Shown: positions 1-7,957, counted from the stretch's first letter. The stretch is 36,771 nucleotides of DNA from a bacterium (GCA_018335295.1 JAGXKI010000022.1:1-36771), one strand, 5' to 3'. A program made the numbers and translations. Notes: generated by a model from the sequence alone, not told the origin.

Positions 1-194
1 CACAAAGGAAAATGGACTTCATTATTTTTTTGGTGTTCATGAATCTCTCCCTTAAGGAATTAAGGATTATGTCTAGATATATCACCACGAAATCATAAAG
101 TCAACTTTGGAGGGAGAACGGCTCGCATTTCCCCTTCCAACGGGTTCAACCTTCAACAATAATAATGAAGCCGTTTGCTCATTCCATGGTTAAA

Positions 195-223
195 TTGATT
201 TATCTACTTGAATTTGTTATGGT
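195..223 (+). promoter_or_regulatory. Possible sigma70 promoter of the cyclophilin gene
   Basis: TTGATT at 195-200 and TATGGT at 218-223 are separated by 17 bp, each matching four or more consensus positions. They lie 37 bp before the start codon of the cyclophilin gene. The rest of positions 1-194 shows no coding or RNA feature that I can support. Confidence 0.35.
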
Positions 224-259
224 AATTTTAATTTCAACCTAAATTTTAAGGAGGTCCCG

Positions 260-835
260 ATGATCCGAAAAATTATTTCATTCATTACCGTAATAGGCTT
301 TCTGGCAGCCCTTCCTCTGTTAGGACAAACAGAAAATCCGAAAGTCCTGATGAAAACCAGCAAAGGAAATATCACCATTGAATTGTATCCTGATAAGGCT
401 CCCAAAACTGTTGAAAACTTCCTCTCCTATGTAGATGACCGATTCTACGACGGAACCATTTTTCACCGTGTGATCAAGGGTTTCATGATTCAGGGAGGAG
501 GATTCACCGCAGATTTCACCAAAAAATCCACCAAAGCTCCGATTGAAAATGAAGCCGACAATGGTCTAAAAAACAAAAAAGGCACCATTGCCATGGCTCG
601 AACTATGGAAATTAACAGTGCCACTTCCCAGTTTTTTATCAACCTGGTGGATAATCCTTCTTTAAATTATAAAGACGACTCCCCCCGAGGCTATGGTTAC
701 TGTGTTTTTGGCAAAGTGACCGACGGAATGGATGTTGTGGAAGCCATCGGGAATGTGGAAACCACCACCAAAAACGGCCAGAAAAATGTCCCTAAAGAAA
801 CCATCAAAATCATTTCTGTCCGGAGAAAGGATTAA
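260..835 (+). CDS. Secreted cyclophilin-type peptidyl-prolyl cis-trans isomerase
   Basis: This enzyme isomerises X-Pro bonds during folding of exported proteins, probably in the periplasm. Residues 1-23 form a Sec signal peptide: a basic start, a hydrophobic core and a cleavage region near LLGQ. The cyclophilin domain fills the rest, with FHRVI at 68-72 containing the catalytic arginine and QGG at 78-80. A GTIAMAR block and a SQFFINL block follow, both typical of the family. Length (191 aa) fits a bacterial PpiA-like protein with signal. The ATG is preceded by a strong AAGGAGG ribosome site. It stands alone, with its own weak promoter. The exact paralogue (PpiA or PpiB type) cannot be fixed, so no symbol is given. 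Confidence 0.92.
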   Translation: MIRKIISFITVIGFLAALPLLGQTENPKVLMKTSKGNITIELYPDKAPKTVENFLSYVDDRFYDGTIFHRVIKGFMIQGGGFTADFTKKSTKAPIENEADNGLKNKKGTIAMARTMEINSATSQFFINLVDNPSLNYKDDSPRGYGYCVFGKVTDGMDVVEAIGNVETTTKNGQKNVPKETIKIISVRRKD

Positions 836-880
836 ACTCTTCCTAAACTATCCGTAAGTTTGACTTTACCCCTGAAATCC

Positions 881-1072
881 ATGTTTGATTGGATATTTAC
901 TTTCTTTCATTTTTTTCTATTCTTGGGAGTCATTGCTTACGGAATCTTTTCCTTCCTCCAGGGAAACTATCCTCGAGGTATAACTATATTTGTGGGTCTT
1001 ACAGGGTATTACTTTCTGGTTCTCCATAAAGGAGTCAAAAAAGAAATCCAGAGGAAAAAAGAACAAAAATAA
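881..1072 (+). CDS. Small two-helix membrane protein, unknown function
   Basis: The 63-residue product has two hydrophobic segments (about residues 2-24 and 32-48) and a strongly basic, lysine-rich C-terminus, as expected for a small inner-membrane protein with a cytoplasmic tail. I do not recognise a family. The ATG at 881 is taken as start because it begins right at the first hydrophobic helix; an in-frame TTG at 860 would add seven residues, and neither has a clear ribosome site. It sits in a 275-bp space between the cyclophilin and symporter genes on the same strand. The membrane pattern and position favour a real gene, but a chance frame is not excluded. Confidence 0.5.
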   Translation: MFDWIFTFFHFFLFLGVIAYGIFSFLQGNYPRGITIFVGLTGYYFLVLHKGVKKEIQRKKEQK

Positions 1073-1110
1073 ATATCGGGAATAGACCAGGATAGCCAAA
1101 GAACCCGGAA

Positions 1111-2481
1111 ATGGAAATATTCGAACGCATCATTCTTTTTCTGGGTTCTTTGGTGTGGGGCCCTCAAACCATTATCCTCCTCCTCGGAGTGGGTTTTTAT
1201 CTCAGTCTTCGGCTCCGCTTTATCCAGATCCGGCGGTTAAGGCTTTCCACTCGATTTCTCCTCAGCCGAAAGGGATATGGAGAAAGTAAAAAGGATAGAA
1301 AGGGGGATATTTCTCCCTATCAAGCGCTCTCTACCTCCTTGGCCGCTGTGGTAGGGAACGGAAACATTGCCGGAGTATGCACAGCTATCGCCATGGGGGG
1401 ACCCGGAGCGGTTTTCTGGATGTGGCTTTCGGCCCTTTTCGGGATGGCCACCCGAATGGTGGAAGCTGTCCTGGGACAAAAATTTAAAATTCTCACTGCT
1501 GACGGGATGGTGGCCGGGGGTCCTATGTACTACATAAGAAACGGCCTGAAGTTACCCTGGCTGGCTGGGATTTTCGCTTTCTTTATGGGATGCAAGCCTC
1601 TTTTTTCAACCACCACCATTCAATCCAACTCCATCGCTTTGGCTCTGCAAACCCAACTGGGGCTCCAACCGTGGATCTCTGGCCTGGGCCTAGCTGTCCT
1701 TACGTGGCTGGTTATCATCGGGGGGATTAAAACCATCGGTAAAGTGACCGAATTCTTAAGCCCGTTTATGGTCCTTCTTTACATTGGCGGCGCGTTCATC
1801 ACCCTTATCCTTTTCGCCCCCCGGCTGCCTCAAGCATTTAGCCTCATCTTTGTAGGGGCCTTCAACCCCTCAGCTATCACAGGAGGAGTCGCCGGAATGA
1901 CCATAGCCCGAGCCATGAGGTATGGATTAGCCCGAGGAGCTTACTCCAATGAAGCCGGAACTGGAACAGCCGCTGTTTTTCATGCCTCTGCCAAAACCAG
2001 TGAACCTGTCCGGCAGGGGTTCATCGCTTCCTTGGATGTGTTCATTGATACCATGGTAATCTGTACCCTCACGGCTCTGTGTGTGCTGACCACCGGCGCC
2101 TGGACCGAAGGGACCAGTACAGGAATGACCGCCGCCGCATTCAACGCAGGGGTTCCCTTAGCCGGAGGGTTGATCGTGGCTGCCACCTCCCTCCTTTTTG
2201 GTTATTCCAGCCTCATCGCCGTCCCTTACTACGGAGAAATCGCCTTCACCTATCTGTTTGGAGTGGCAATTAAACGCCCCTTCCGGTGGATTTTTTGTGG
2301 GGTCATTTTCATCGGGGCAGTCCTTAAAGTGGAAGTGGCCTGGTCCATCGGAGATGTTTTCAACGGGATGATGGCCTTCACCAATCTCATCGGCCTCGTG
2401 GGCCTCTCCGGACTGGCTATCTCTGCTGTCAAATCTTACCTGAAAACAATAAACAAAAATCCTTCTTCATTCCCTGGGTGA
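1111..2481 (+). CDS. Sodium:alanine symporter family protein (AGCS)
   Basis: This is an inner-membrane symporter of the alanine/glycine:cation family, which imports small neutral amino acids with Na+ or H+. The 456-residue protein is hydrophobic throughout, with about eleven predicted helices. It carries the family hallmarks GNGNIAG at residues 82-88, in the conserved substrate-site region, and YSNEAGTGTA near residues 278-287. Length is normal for AlsT/DagA-type members. The ATG at 1111 precedes a typical amphipathic start; GGAA lies directly before it and the ribosome site is poor. It is a single gene with 158 bp of AT-rich DNA after it. Uptake of amino acids agrees with the peptide-degrading enzymes elsewhere in the window. 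Substrate preference within the family cannot be read from sequence. Confidence 0.93.
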   Translation: MEIFERIILFLGSLVWGPQTIILLLGVGFYLSLRLRFIQIRRLRLSTRFLLSRKGYGESKKDRKGDISPYQALSTSLAAVVGNGNIAGVCTAIAMGGPGAVFWMWLSALFGMATRMVEAVLGQKFKILTADGMVAGGPMYYIRNGLKLPWLAGIFAFFMGCKPLFSTTTIQSNSIALALQTQLGLQPWISGLGLAVLTWLVIIGGIKTIGKVTEFLSPFMVLLYIGGAFITLILFAPRLPQAFSLIFVGAFNPSAITGGVAGMTIARAMRYGLARGAYSNEAGTGTAAVFHASAKTSEPVRQGFIASLDVFIDTMVICTLTALCVLTTGAWTEGTSTGMTAAAFNAGVPLAGGLIVAATSLLFGYSSLIAVPYYGEIAFTYLFGVAIKRPFRWIFCGVIFIGAVLKVEVAWSIGDVFNGMMAFTNLIGLVGLSGLAISAVKSYLKTINKNPSSFPG

Positions 2482-2640
2482 ACTGAAAAATTCTTAATTT
2501 CTTTTATTTCTGCTAATTATCTAAAATCCCAAGTGGAATCCTAAAAATTGGGGGAACTTTTAAATCGCATTTATTATTGACTAAAAATGATAAATCATCT
2601 AATTTTTATGGTTTAAATACTTTTTCATTCTTCCAGACTT

Positions 2641-3936
2641 ATGAAAACAAAAATACACTCCTATAAAAAAAAGCGGCAACAAGGGTCCCGCCTTTTTCTC
2701 ATCCTGTTCATCCTTTTTTCTTTAAGTGTCTTTCTTCTTCTTAGTTTCATTCCCAAAGAAAAGAGCCCGCCCCAAAAAAAGGAAGCCACACCGATTGAAG
2801 AAAAAGAGCCTTCTCCCTCCTCTCCTCTGGAAACAAACCACGTTTTTATTAAAAGAGGCATGACCCTCACGGATATTCTCTCCCCTTATCATTTTTCTCC
2901 CAAAGAAATCCACAAAATCAGAGAAGAAGTTCAGCCGGTTTATGACCTTTCCAAAATAAAAGCGGGAAAGGAAATGAGGATCTATTGTCTTCCTGACGGA
3001 GGTGTGGAGCGAATCGAGTACGATATGGATGAGGAAAAATATTTGTGTATCGATCTAAAAGAAGAAAGCTGTCAAGCCCAACTCAAAAAATTTCCCTTCC
3101 AAGTCAAAGAAAAGATGATCTTGGGAGTGATCCAGGATAATCTCATCTCTGCCATAAATGAGCAAGGAGAAAAAGTATTTTTAGCCCTCTCCTTAGCTGA
3201 AATATTCGCTTGGGACATCGACTTTTACATCGATATTCAACCCGGAGATTCGTTTAAGATTATCTTTGAGAAAAAATTTCTGGATGGAGAATTCAAAGGA
3301 TACGGGAACATCCTGGCCGCTGAATTCATCAATCAAGGGAAAAAATTCCAAGCCTTCCGTTACACCTATCCTGATACAGGGAAATCTGACTACTTCGATT
3401 TTCAAGGGAATTCTTTAAGAAAGGAATTCTTAAAATCTCCTTTGAAATTCGGCCGTATCACTTCCCGCTTTTCCCACAGCCGTTTTCATCCCATCCTCAA
3501 AGTTTACCGCCCTCATCACGGAGTGGATTATGGAGCTCCTCCAGGAACTCCGGTCCAGTCCACAGCCGACGGGACTGTTATTTTTAAAGGTTGGAAAGGG
3601 GGTTCGGGTCGAATGGTTAAAATCCGTCATCGAAATGACTATCAGACTTACTATCTTCACTTAAGCCGGTTTGCTCGGGGTATCCGTAGGGGAGCCTCGG
3701 TCAAAAGTGGGCAGGTCATCGGATATGTAGGCTCCAGTGGCTTGTCTACAGGTCCTCACCTGGATTACCGGATTAAATACAAAGGAAGGTTCATCAATCC
3801 TCTGGCCTGGAGATTTAAATCGGCTGAGCCTCTAAGGAAAGAATTCCTCTCAGACTTTCAAAAGAAAACCCATAAGTACTTGATCCATCTGCAAGCCCCT
3901 TCCCTCTTTATCAATGCCCTCACTTTCGGTATCTGA
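2641..3936 (+). CDS. Membrane-anchored M23 family zinc endopeptidase
   Basis: This is a LytM/MepM-like peptidoglycan endopeptidase expected to cut cross-links in the periplasm. A basic N-terminus and one transmembrane helix (about 18-39) anchor it. A charged linker and an OapA/LysM-like region (about 67-115) follow, then the M23 domain from about 270 to 400. Metal and catalytic residues visible are H292 and D296 (HHGVD), H340 (YYLH) and H373 (PHLD). The canonical HxH motif reads H373-L-D375, so the usual second histidine ligand is aspartate. I recall HLD variants among M23 proteins, so activity is still likely. It lies between the symporter and FBP aldolase/phosphatase genes with spacers on both sides, so it is probably transcribed alone. 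Confidence 0.88.
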   Translation: MKTKIHSYKKKRQQGSRLFLILFILFSLSVFLLLSFIPKEKSPPQKKEATPIEEKEPSPSSPLETNHVFIKRGMTLTDILSPYHFSPKEIHKIREEVQPVYDLSKIKAGKEMRIYCLPDGGVERIEYDMDEEKYLCIDLKEESCQAQLKKFPFQVKEKMILGVIQDNLISAINEQGEKVFLALSLAEIFAWDIDFYIDIQPGDSFKIIFEKKFLDGEFKGYGNILAAEFINQGKKFQAFRYTYPDTGKSDYFDFQGNSLRKEFLKSPLKFGRITSRFSHSRFHPILKVYRPHHGVDYGAPPGTPVQSTADGTVIFKGWKGGSGRMVKIRHRNDYQTYYLHLSRFARGIRRGASVKSGQVIGYVGSSGLSTGPHLDYRIKYKGRFINPLAWRFKSAEPLRKEFLSDFQKKTHKYLIHLQAPSLFINALTFGI

Positions 3937-3994
3937 TCCCTTCTTTTTTCTATAGTTCTTTGTTAAAAAAACTTGACATCCTTACGAATAATGA

Positions 3995-4023
3995 TTGACT
4001 CTCTTTGAGAAAAAAATTAGAAT
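3995..4023 (+). promoter_or_regulatory. Sigma70-type promoter of the FBP aldolase/phosphatase gene
   Basis: TTGACT at 3995-4000 and TAGAAT at 4018-4023 are separated by 17 bp, each one mismatch from consensus. Transcription would start near 4030, giving a leader of about 30 nt with a perfect GGAGG ribosome site before ATG 4060. A second TTGACA at 3973-3978 has no suitable -10 partner. Confidence 0.6.
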
Positions 4024-4059
4024 GGATTGATATCAGCAAATATAAAAAAGGAGGCTTAA

Positions 4060-5160
4060 ATGAAAATCACCCTGAGTGTTTTGAAAGCTGATATAGGAAG
4101 TATAGGAGGTCATATCACCCCCAGCCAGGCTCTTTTGAACAAAGTTAATAATTTTATTAAAGAAAACGGAAAAGACCTCATAATTGATTATTTTATCAGT
4201 CATACTGGCGATGATGTGGCTATATTATGCACTCACGAAAGAGGAAAGCTGGATGAAAAAATTCACAAATTAGCATGGGAAGCCTTTTTAGCAGGGACAG
4301 ACACGGCCAAAAAACAAGGCCTTTATGGAGCCGGTCAAGATTTATTGAAAGAAGCTTTCAGCGGAAACATAAAAGGAATGGGTCCCGCTGTGGCTGAACT
4401 GGAATTCGATGAACGCCCTAATGAACCTTTTCTCTTTTTTGCTGCGGACAAAACAGAGCCTGGAGCTTACAACTTACCTTTCTACCTGAGTTTTTCGGAC
4501 CCTATGTACTGCGCCGGCCTCACTCTTAGTCCAAAAATGAACAAGGGATTCACTTTCCATATTATGGATGCGGAATACACCGAGAAGGATAAAGTTATCG
4601 AGCTCAGCTCTCCCGAAGAGATCTATGATATAGCGGCTTTACTCCGAGATAACGAACGGTATGTGATTGAAAGCATTTATTCAAGGAATACCGGAAACCA
4701 AGCTGTAGCCAGTTCCACAACCCGGCTTCACAACATTGCAGGAAAATACACAGGCAAAGATGACCCGGTTTCTCTGGTGAGAGTTCAAGGAGAATTCCCG
4801 GCAACAGGTGAAGTCCTTTCTCCTTACCAAATCGGTCATTTTGTGGCGGGTTTTATGAGAGGAAGTCATACCGGACCTTTAATGCCCTGCAAGCAAAACA
4901 CCACCATTTCTTACTTTGACGGACCTCCCGTGGTCACCGGAGCCGCTTTTTGTGTGAGAGAAGGAAAACTAACAGAACCCGCCGATGTGTTCGACCATCC
5001 TTTCTGGGATCATGTCCGGAATAAGATCTCCGAAAAGGCTGCCGACATAAGACGGCAAGGATTTTCCGGCGCGGCCATGCTCCCTTATAAAGAACTGGAA
5101 TACGGAGGCATCGTAGAGAGACTGGAAAAGCTGGATAAAAAATTCAAATTCAGGGATTGA
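4060..5160 (+). CDS. Fructose 1,6-bisphosphate aldolase/phosphatase (FBPase class V)
   Basis: This bifunctional enzyme condenses triose phosphates to fructose 1,6-bisphosphate and then removes a phosphate, giving fructose 6-phosphate for gluconeogenesis. It is best known from archaea and deep-branching bacteria. The 366-residue protein aligns from end to end with the family from memory. Mg2+ ligands correspond to D11, H18, D51 and D52. The segment GKYTGKDDP (228-236) holds Y230 and K233, spaced like the Tyr/Lys pair of the Sulfolobus enzyme, whose lysine forms the Schiff base. GSHTGPLMP and FDGPP blocks are also present. A strong promoter and GGAGG ribosome site precede it. Nudix and EncFtn genes follow at short distance and may be cotranscribed. 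Confidence 0.93.
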   Translation: MKITLSVLKADIGSIGGHITPSQALLNKVNNFIKENGKDLIIDYFISHTGDDVAILCTHERGKLDEKIHKLAWEAFLAGTDTAKKQGLYGAGQDLLKEAFSGNIKGMGPAVAELEFDERPNEPFLFFAADKTEPGAYNLPFYLSFSDPMYCAGLTLSPKMNKGFTFHIMDAEYTEKDKVIELSSPEEIYDIAALLRDNERYVIESIYSRNTGNQAVASSTTRLHNIAGKYTGKDDPVSLVRVQGEFPATGEVLSPYQIGHFVAGFMRGSHTGPLMPCKQNTTISYFDGPPVVTGAAFCVREGKLTEPADVFDHPFWDHVRNKISEKAADIRRQGFSGAAMLPYKELEYGGIVERLEKLDKKFKFRD

Positions 5161-5204
5161 ATCCAATCTTTTCCTTTTTTCTTCAAATGAAAAAAATATA
5201 AAAA

Positions 5205-5627
5205 ATGAAATCTCATAAAAATCCCATCCCTACAGTGGATATCATCATCGAAGTACCCAAAAAAGGGGAGGAAGAAGGAATCATTCTCATTGAGAGAAAA
5301 AATCCTCCCTACGGATGGGCTATCCCAGGGGGATTTGTGGATTACGGTGAGTCTTTAGAGCAAGCCGCTGTTCGGGAAGCTAAAGAAGAAACCTCTTTGG
5401 ATGTCCAACTTCAAAGACAGCTTCATACCTACTCAGACCCATACCGGGATCCCCGCCAGCACACCATCTCTACAGTGTATACAGCCACAGCTAAAGGCCG
5501 TCCCAAGGCTAAAGATGACGCTCAGGATATCGGTATTTTTACAGAAGAAGAGATAACTTTCCCCCTTGCCTTTGATCACCGGGACATACTTGAAGATTAC
5601 TTTCAAACAAAACGAAACAAAATCTAA
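5205..5627 (+). CDS. Nudix hydrolase, ADP-ribose pyrophosphatase-like
   Basis: This enzyme hydrolyses a nucleoside diphosphate linked to another group; ADP-ribose or an oxidised nucleotide is likely. The Nudix box is complete in spacing: G43, E49, R57, E58, E61 and E62, although the glycine near its end is serine (S64). The [16 protein letters not shown] segment resembles small ADP-ribose pyrophosphatases. At 140 aa it is a single-domain protein. It starts 44 bp after the FBP aldolase/phosphatase gene and ends 20 bp before the EncFtn gene, so the three are probably one transcript. Substrate cannot be deduced. A poor ribosome site (AAAAAATATAAAAA) precedes the ATG, suggesting weak translation. 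Confidence 0.88.
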   Translation: MKSHKNPIPTVDIIIEVPKKGEEEGIILIERKNPPYGWAIPGGFVDYGESLEQAAVREAKEETSLDVQLQRQLHTYSDPYRDPRQHTISTVYTATAKGRPKAKDDAQDIGIFTEEEITFPLAFDHRDILEDYFQTKRNKI

Positions 5628-5647
5628 TTCTTTTCAAGGAGGAAAAA

Positions 5648-5953
5648 ATGGGTGGAGGACCCTATCATGAATCTACAGATAAGTTAAGTAAAAAAACTAT
5701 GGAGCTGCACAGAGCTTTTAACTCTCTGATCGAAGAACTGGAAGCAATCAATTGGTACCAGCAGCGGGTTGATGTCACCGAGAATCAAGAGTTGAAGGAA
5801 ATCCTGGCTCATAACCGGGATGAAGAAAAGGAACACGCCGCCATGATTCTGGAGTGGCTGAGAAGAAACGATGCCCAGATAGCTGATGAACTGAAAACTT
5901 ACCTGTTTACCGAAGGAAAAATCACCGAACTCGAAGAGAAGGAAGAGGACTGA
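5648..5953 (+). CDS. Encapsulated-ferritin (EncFtn) family protein without encapsulin partner
   Basis: EncFtn proteins are short helical ferritin-like proteins that form an annular decamer with ferroxidase sites at dimer interfaces, normally packed in an encapsulin shell. The 101 residues match Rhodospirillum rubrum EncFtn closely from memory: EELEA-x-x-WY at 29-37, then NRDEEKEHAAM at 56-66 and EWLRRNDA at 69-76. The iron ligands E32, E62 and H65 of R. rubrum correspond to E30, E60 and H63; Y39 and W38 to Y37 and W36. The protein ends in acidic residues right after the family core, with no LTVGSL-type encapsulin-targeting peptide, and no encapsulin gene is in the window. A perfect AAGGAGG site precedes the ATG. 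Iron oxidation or detoxification is inferred. Confidence 0.9.
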   Translation: MGGGPYHESTDKLSKKTMELHRAFNSLIEELEAINWYQQRVDVTENQELKEILAHNRDEEKEHAAMILEWLRRNDAQIADELKTYLFTEGKITELEEKEED

Positions 5954-6080
5954 ATTATCTAGGGTGTATTTGATTCAAAAGAGAGTTCAACCGGAAATTT
6001 TAACTTAAAAAGAGAAAAAAATATCCTCCCTTGAGACAAAAGATTTCATTCTTTTATAGGAGAAGGGAATAAATTTATAA

Positions 6081-6347
6081 ATGAATAAGAACAAGAATAA
6101 AGATAAAAAAGAAGAGTCCTCCAATCTCCAACTTAAAGAAGTCTATAAAGTCTGGGGACCTGCTGAAGCTGAAATCATAAAAGGGTTTCTGGAAAGTCAT
6201 GGGATTCATTGCGTTTTTAGGGGAAAGGTGGTTCAATCGGTACACCCTTTCTCCACTGACGGATTGGGAGAAATAAAAATATTCGTCAGAGAAGAAGATT
6301 TGCCCCTGGCCAAAAAATTGATCGCTTCTCTTCGACCAAAAAAATAA
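6081..6347 (+). CDS. DUF2007 domain protein (putative signal-transducing)
   Basis: The small soluble protein (88 aa) has a charged, lysine-rich head (1-20) and a DUF2007 domain from about residue 21: a KVWGPAEAEIIKGFLESHGI helix typical of the family, then a strand and a final VREEDLPLAKKLIASL helix. The biochemical role of DUF2007 is unknown; database labels call it a putative signal-transducing protein. AGGAGAAGGG lies about 13 nt before the ATG, a rather long spacing. It is separated by 127 bp from the EncFtn gene and by 249 bp from mraZ. A weak hairpin after the stop may end transcription before the dcw promoter. Confidence 0.8.
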   Translation: MNKNKNKDKKEESSNLQLKEVYKVWGPAEAEIIKGFLESHGIHCVFRGKVVQSVHPFSTDGLGEIKIFVREEDLPLAKKLIASLRPKK

Positions 6348-6354
6348 ATTTGGA

Positions 6355-6380
6355 GGCTTTCTCTAAGCCAATCAATTTTT
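6355..6380 (+). terminator. Weak terminator-like hairpin after the DUF2007 gene
   Basis: GGCTT at 6355-6359 and AAGCC at 6365-6369 form a 5-bp stem with a 5-nt loop, followed by AATCAATTTTT. The stem is short, so function is uncertain; the position between two transcription units supports it. Confidence 0.3.
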
Positions 6381-6537
6381 CACTTTGTTCTTATTTTTCT
6401 CATCGTCATCTCTGGAAGACAAAGACTCTTCTTCTCTCTATATCTTCCCTTTTAGGGGCAGTATGGGGTATTCCTTTCCCGTTGAGCACAATATATAGAA
6501 AATAAAAAATTTACCCCAACTTTTTAAGATTTTTTCC

Positions 6538-6566
6538 TTGACATAACGGATTTCTTTACCTATATT
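6538..6566 (+). promoter_or_regulatory. Pmra: strong sigma70 promoter of the dcw operon
   Basis: TTGACA at 6538-6543 (perfect) and TATATT at 6561-6566 (one mismatch) have the optimal 17-bp spacing. Predicted transcription starts near 6573, 24-36 nt before the possible mraZ start codons. No other promoter of this quality was noticed down to ftsZ, so it may drive the whole 15.7-kb cluster. Confidence 0.75.
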
Positions 6567-6577
6567 TAAATAAAAAA

Positions 6578-6602
6578 CGGGACAAAACGGGAAAAATTGG
6601 GA
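6578..6602 (+). promoter_or_regulatory. MraZ operator: three NGGGA boxes with 10-bp period
   Basis: GGG triplets occur at 6579-6581, 6589-6591 and 6599-6601, within CGGGA, CGGGA and TGGGA. This gives three 5-bp boxes separated by 5-bp spacers. The layout equals the TGGGN-N5 direct repeats bound by MraZ of E. coli just downstream of its own promoter. The boxes follow the predicted start of transcription, so bound MraZ should repress the operon. The third box overlaps the TTG at 6597 and could act as ribosome site for the TTG at 6609. Confidence 0.75.
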
Positions 6603-7064
6603 AATTTATTGATTGGAAGCTATTCTGCTCGCACTGACAAGAGTGGAAGAATTAAAATTCCGGAGAAATTTCGAGTGGCTATAGAACAACAATACGGGAA
6701 GGAGCTTTTCATCACTTCTCTCACCGACCAAGCTATCCAACTCTATCCTCTTCCGGTCTGGGAAAAACTTACCGGGGTAACCAAAGAAGGGCTTACTCAT
6801 CTCAGACCTAACGTACGAATGTTCATGCTTCGTGTCAACCGGATGGGATCTAAAGCTGAATTTGATTCAAAAGGACGAGTTCTGGTCAGTCAACCTTTAA
6901 GGGAGAAGGCAAAATTAGACGGGGATGTGGAAGTGATCGGTCTCAATAATCACCTCGAAATTTGGAACAAACAGACACTTGATGAGACTCTGGAAGAAAA
7001 TCCTCTCACCCAACAAGACTTTGAACATTTAGCTTCTCTCTCAAAGAAAGATGAAAAAGAATGA
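6597..7064 (+). CDS. mraZ: Transcriptional regulator MraZ
   Basis: MraZ binds GGGA-type repeats upstream of the dcw operon and represses it in studied bacteria. The 155-residue protein contains two SpoVT-AbrB folds. The first carries DKSGRIKIPEKFR near residues 14-26, the second FDSKGRVLVSQPLRE near 89-103, each the signature strand-turn of the family. No ATG fits the N-terminus. TTG at 6597 gives four residues before the usual IGSY segment; TTG at 6609 matches the typical family length better and has GGGA six nt upstream, so it is a serious alternative. The gene ends with a 4-nt overlap with rsmH. Three direct GGGA boxes precede it, indicating autoregulation. Confidence 0.93.
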   Translation: MGNLLIGSYSARTDKSGRIKIPEKFRVAIEQQYGKELFITSLTDQAIQLYPLPVWEKLTGVTKEGLTHLRPNVRMFMLRVNRMGSKAEFDSKGRVLVSQPLREKAKLDGDVEVIGLNNHLEIWNKQTLDETLEENPLTQQDFEHLASLSKKDEKE

Positions 7065-7957
7065 ACGGAAACGGGCATATCCCGGTTCTTCTGGATGAAG
7101 TCATGGCTTATTTGGATGTAAAGAGAAAAGGAATGTATGTGGACTGCACTTTTGGATTGGGGGGTCATTCTTTAGAAATCCTCAAGAGAAATCCTGAAGC
7201 CAGTATTCTCGGTTTTGACATTGATGAACAGATTTTACTGAAGGCTAAAGACAAATTCAGACCGTATGCAGAGAGGATTCAACTTTACCATTCAGACTTT
7301 AGGTACCTTCCTGATTTAAATTTTGATTTTTCTCAAATTAAGGGAATGCTTCTGGATTTAGGAGTTTCTTCCTATCATCTTGATTCTCCAGAAAGAGGAT
7401 TCAGCTTCAACAAAGACGGCCCTCTAGACATGCGAATGGACCTCCGGAATAAAACCACAGCTGCCAAAATTATCAACAAATACTCAGAGAAGAGGCTGGC
7501 TCATATATTTCATCAATTCGGAGAACTCCGCCAGGCAAGGAAACTGGCTCATCATATTGTTTCCCAAAGAAAAAACCAAAAAATAAAAACCACCACTCAA
7601 TTACGGAAGCTCACTGAAAAAGTATGCCGGTGGAGGCCTCAAAAGGGAAAAACTCATCCCGCCGCCAAGGTTTTCCAGGCTTTGAGGATTGAAGTCAATC
7701 AAGAACTGAAAAGCCTTTCTGGCTTCTTTGAAAAAATCACCCATAAAATCTCTCCCCAAGCCCGACTCGTAGCCATTTCTTTCCATTCTTTGGAAGACCG
7801 GATTGTCAAAAAAACTTTTTCCCAGATGGCCTCTTCTCAAAACAATCATCCCCTTTTAAAAATACTTACAAAAAAACCCCTGACTCCGAGTCCCCAAGAA
7901 ATTGCCTCCAATTTTCGAGCCAGGTCCGCCAAATTGAGGGCTGCCGAAAGGATCTAA
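7061..7957 (+). CDS. rsmH: 16S rRNA (cytosine1402-N4)-methyltransferase RsmH
   Basis: RsmH (MraW) uses S-adenosylmethionine to methylate N4 of C1402 in the decoding centre of 16S rRNA. The conserved start HIPVLLDE lies at residues 6-13 and the SAM-binding VDCTFGLGGHS at 27-37. LDLGVSS, the RGFSF block, PLDMRMD, the FQALRIEVN motif and the final ISFHSLEDR-IVK element are all visible. Length (298 aa) is normal. The ATG overlaps the mraZ stop in an ATGA arrangement, so translation is coupled. ftsL starts directly after its stop codon. Position two in a dcw cluster is standard. Confidence 0.96.
   Translation: MNGNGHIPVLLDEVMAYLDVKRKGMYVDCTFGLGGHSLEILKRNPEASILGFDIDEQILLKAKDKFRPYAERIQLYHSDFRYLPDLNFDFSQIKGMLLDLGVSSYHLDSPERGFSFNKDGPLDMRMDLRNKTTAAKIINKYSEKRLAHIFHQFGELRQARKLAHHIVSQRKNQKIKTTTQLRKLTEKVCRWRPQKGKTHPAAKVFQALRIEVNQELKSLSGFFEKITHKISPQARLVAISFHSLEDRIVKKTFSQMASSQNNHPLLKILTKKPLTPSPQEIASNFRARSAKLRAAERI

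Noticed and set aside
120-165. tRNA-like GGGTTCAACC near the left edge
   Set aside because: The flanking bases do not form the 5-bp T stem and no D or anticodon arm fits.
2577-2605. TTGACT-N17-TAATTT as promoter of the M23 gene
   Set aside because: The -10 matches only three of six positions in a very AT-rich spacer; too weak to list.
6031-6060. TTGAGA-N18-TATAGG as promoter of the DUF2007 gene
   Set aside because: Transcription would start at or beyond the AGGAGAAGGG ribosome site, so the gene would lose it.
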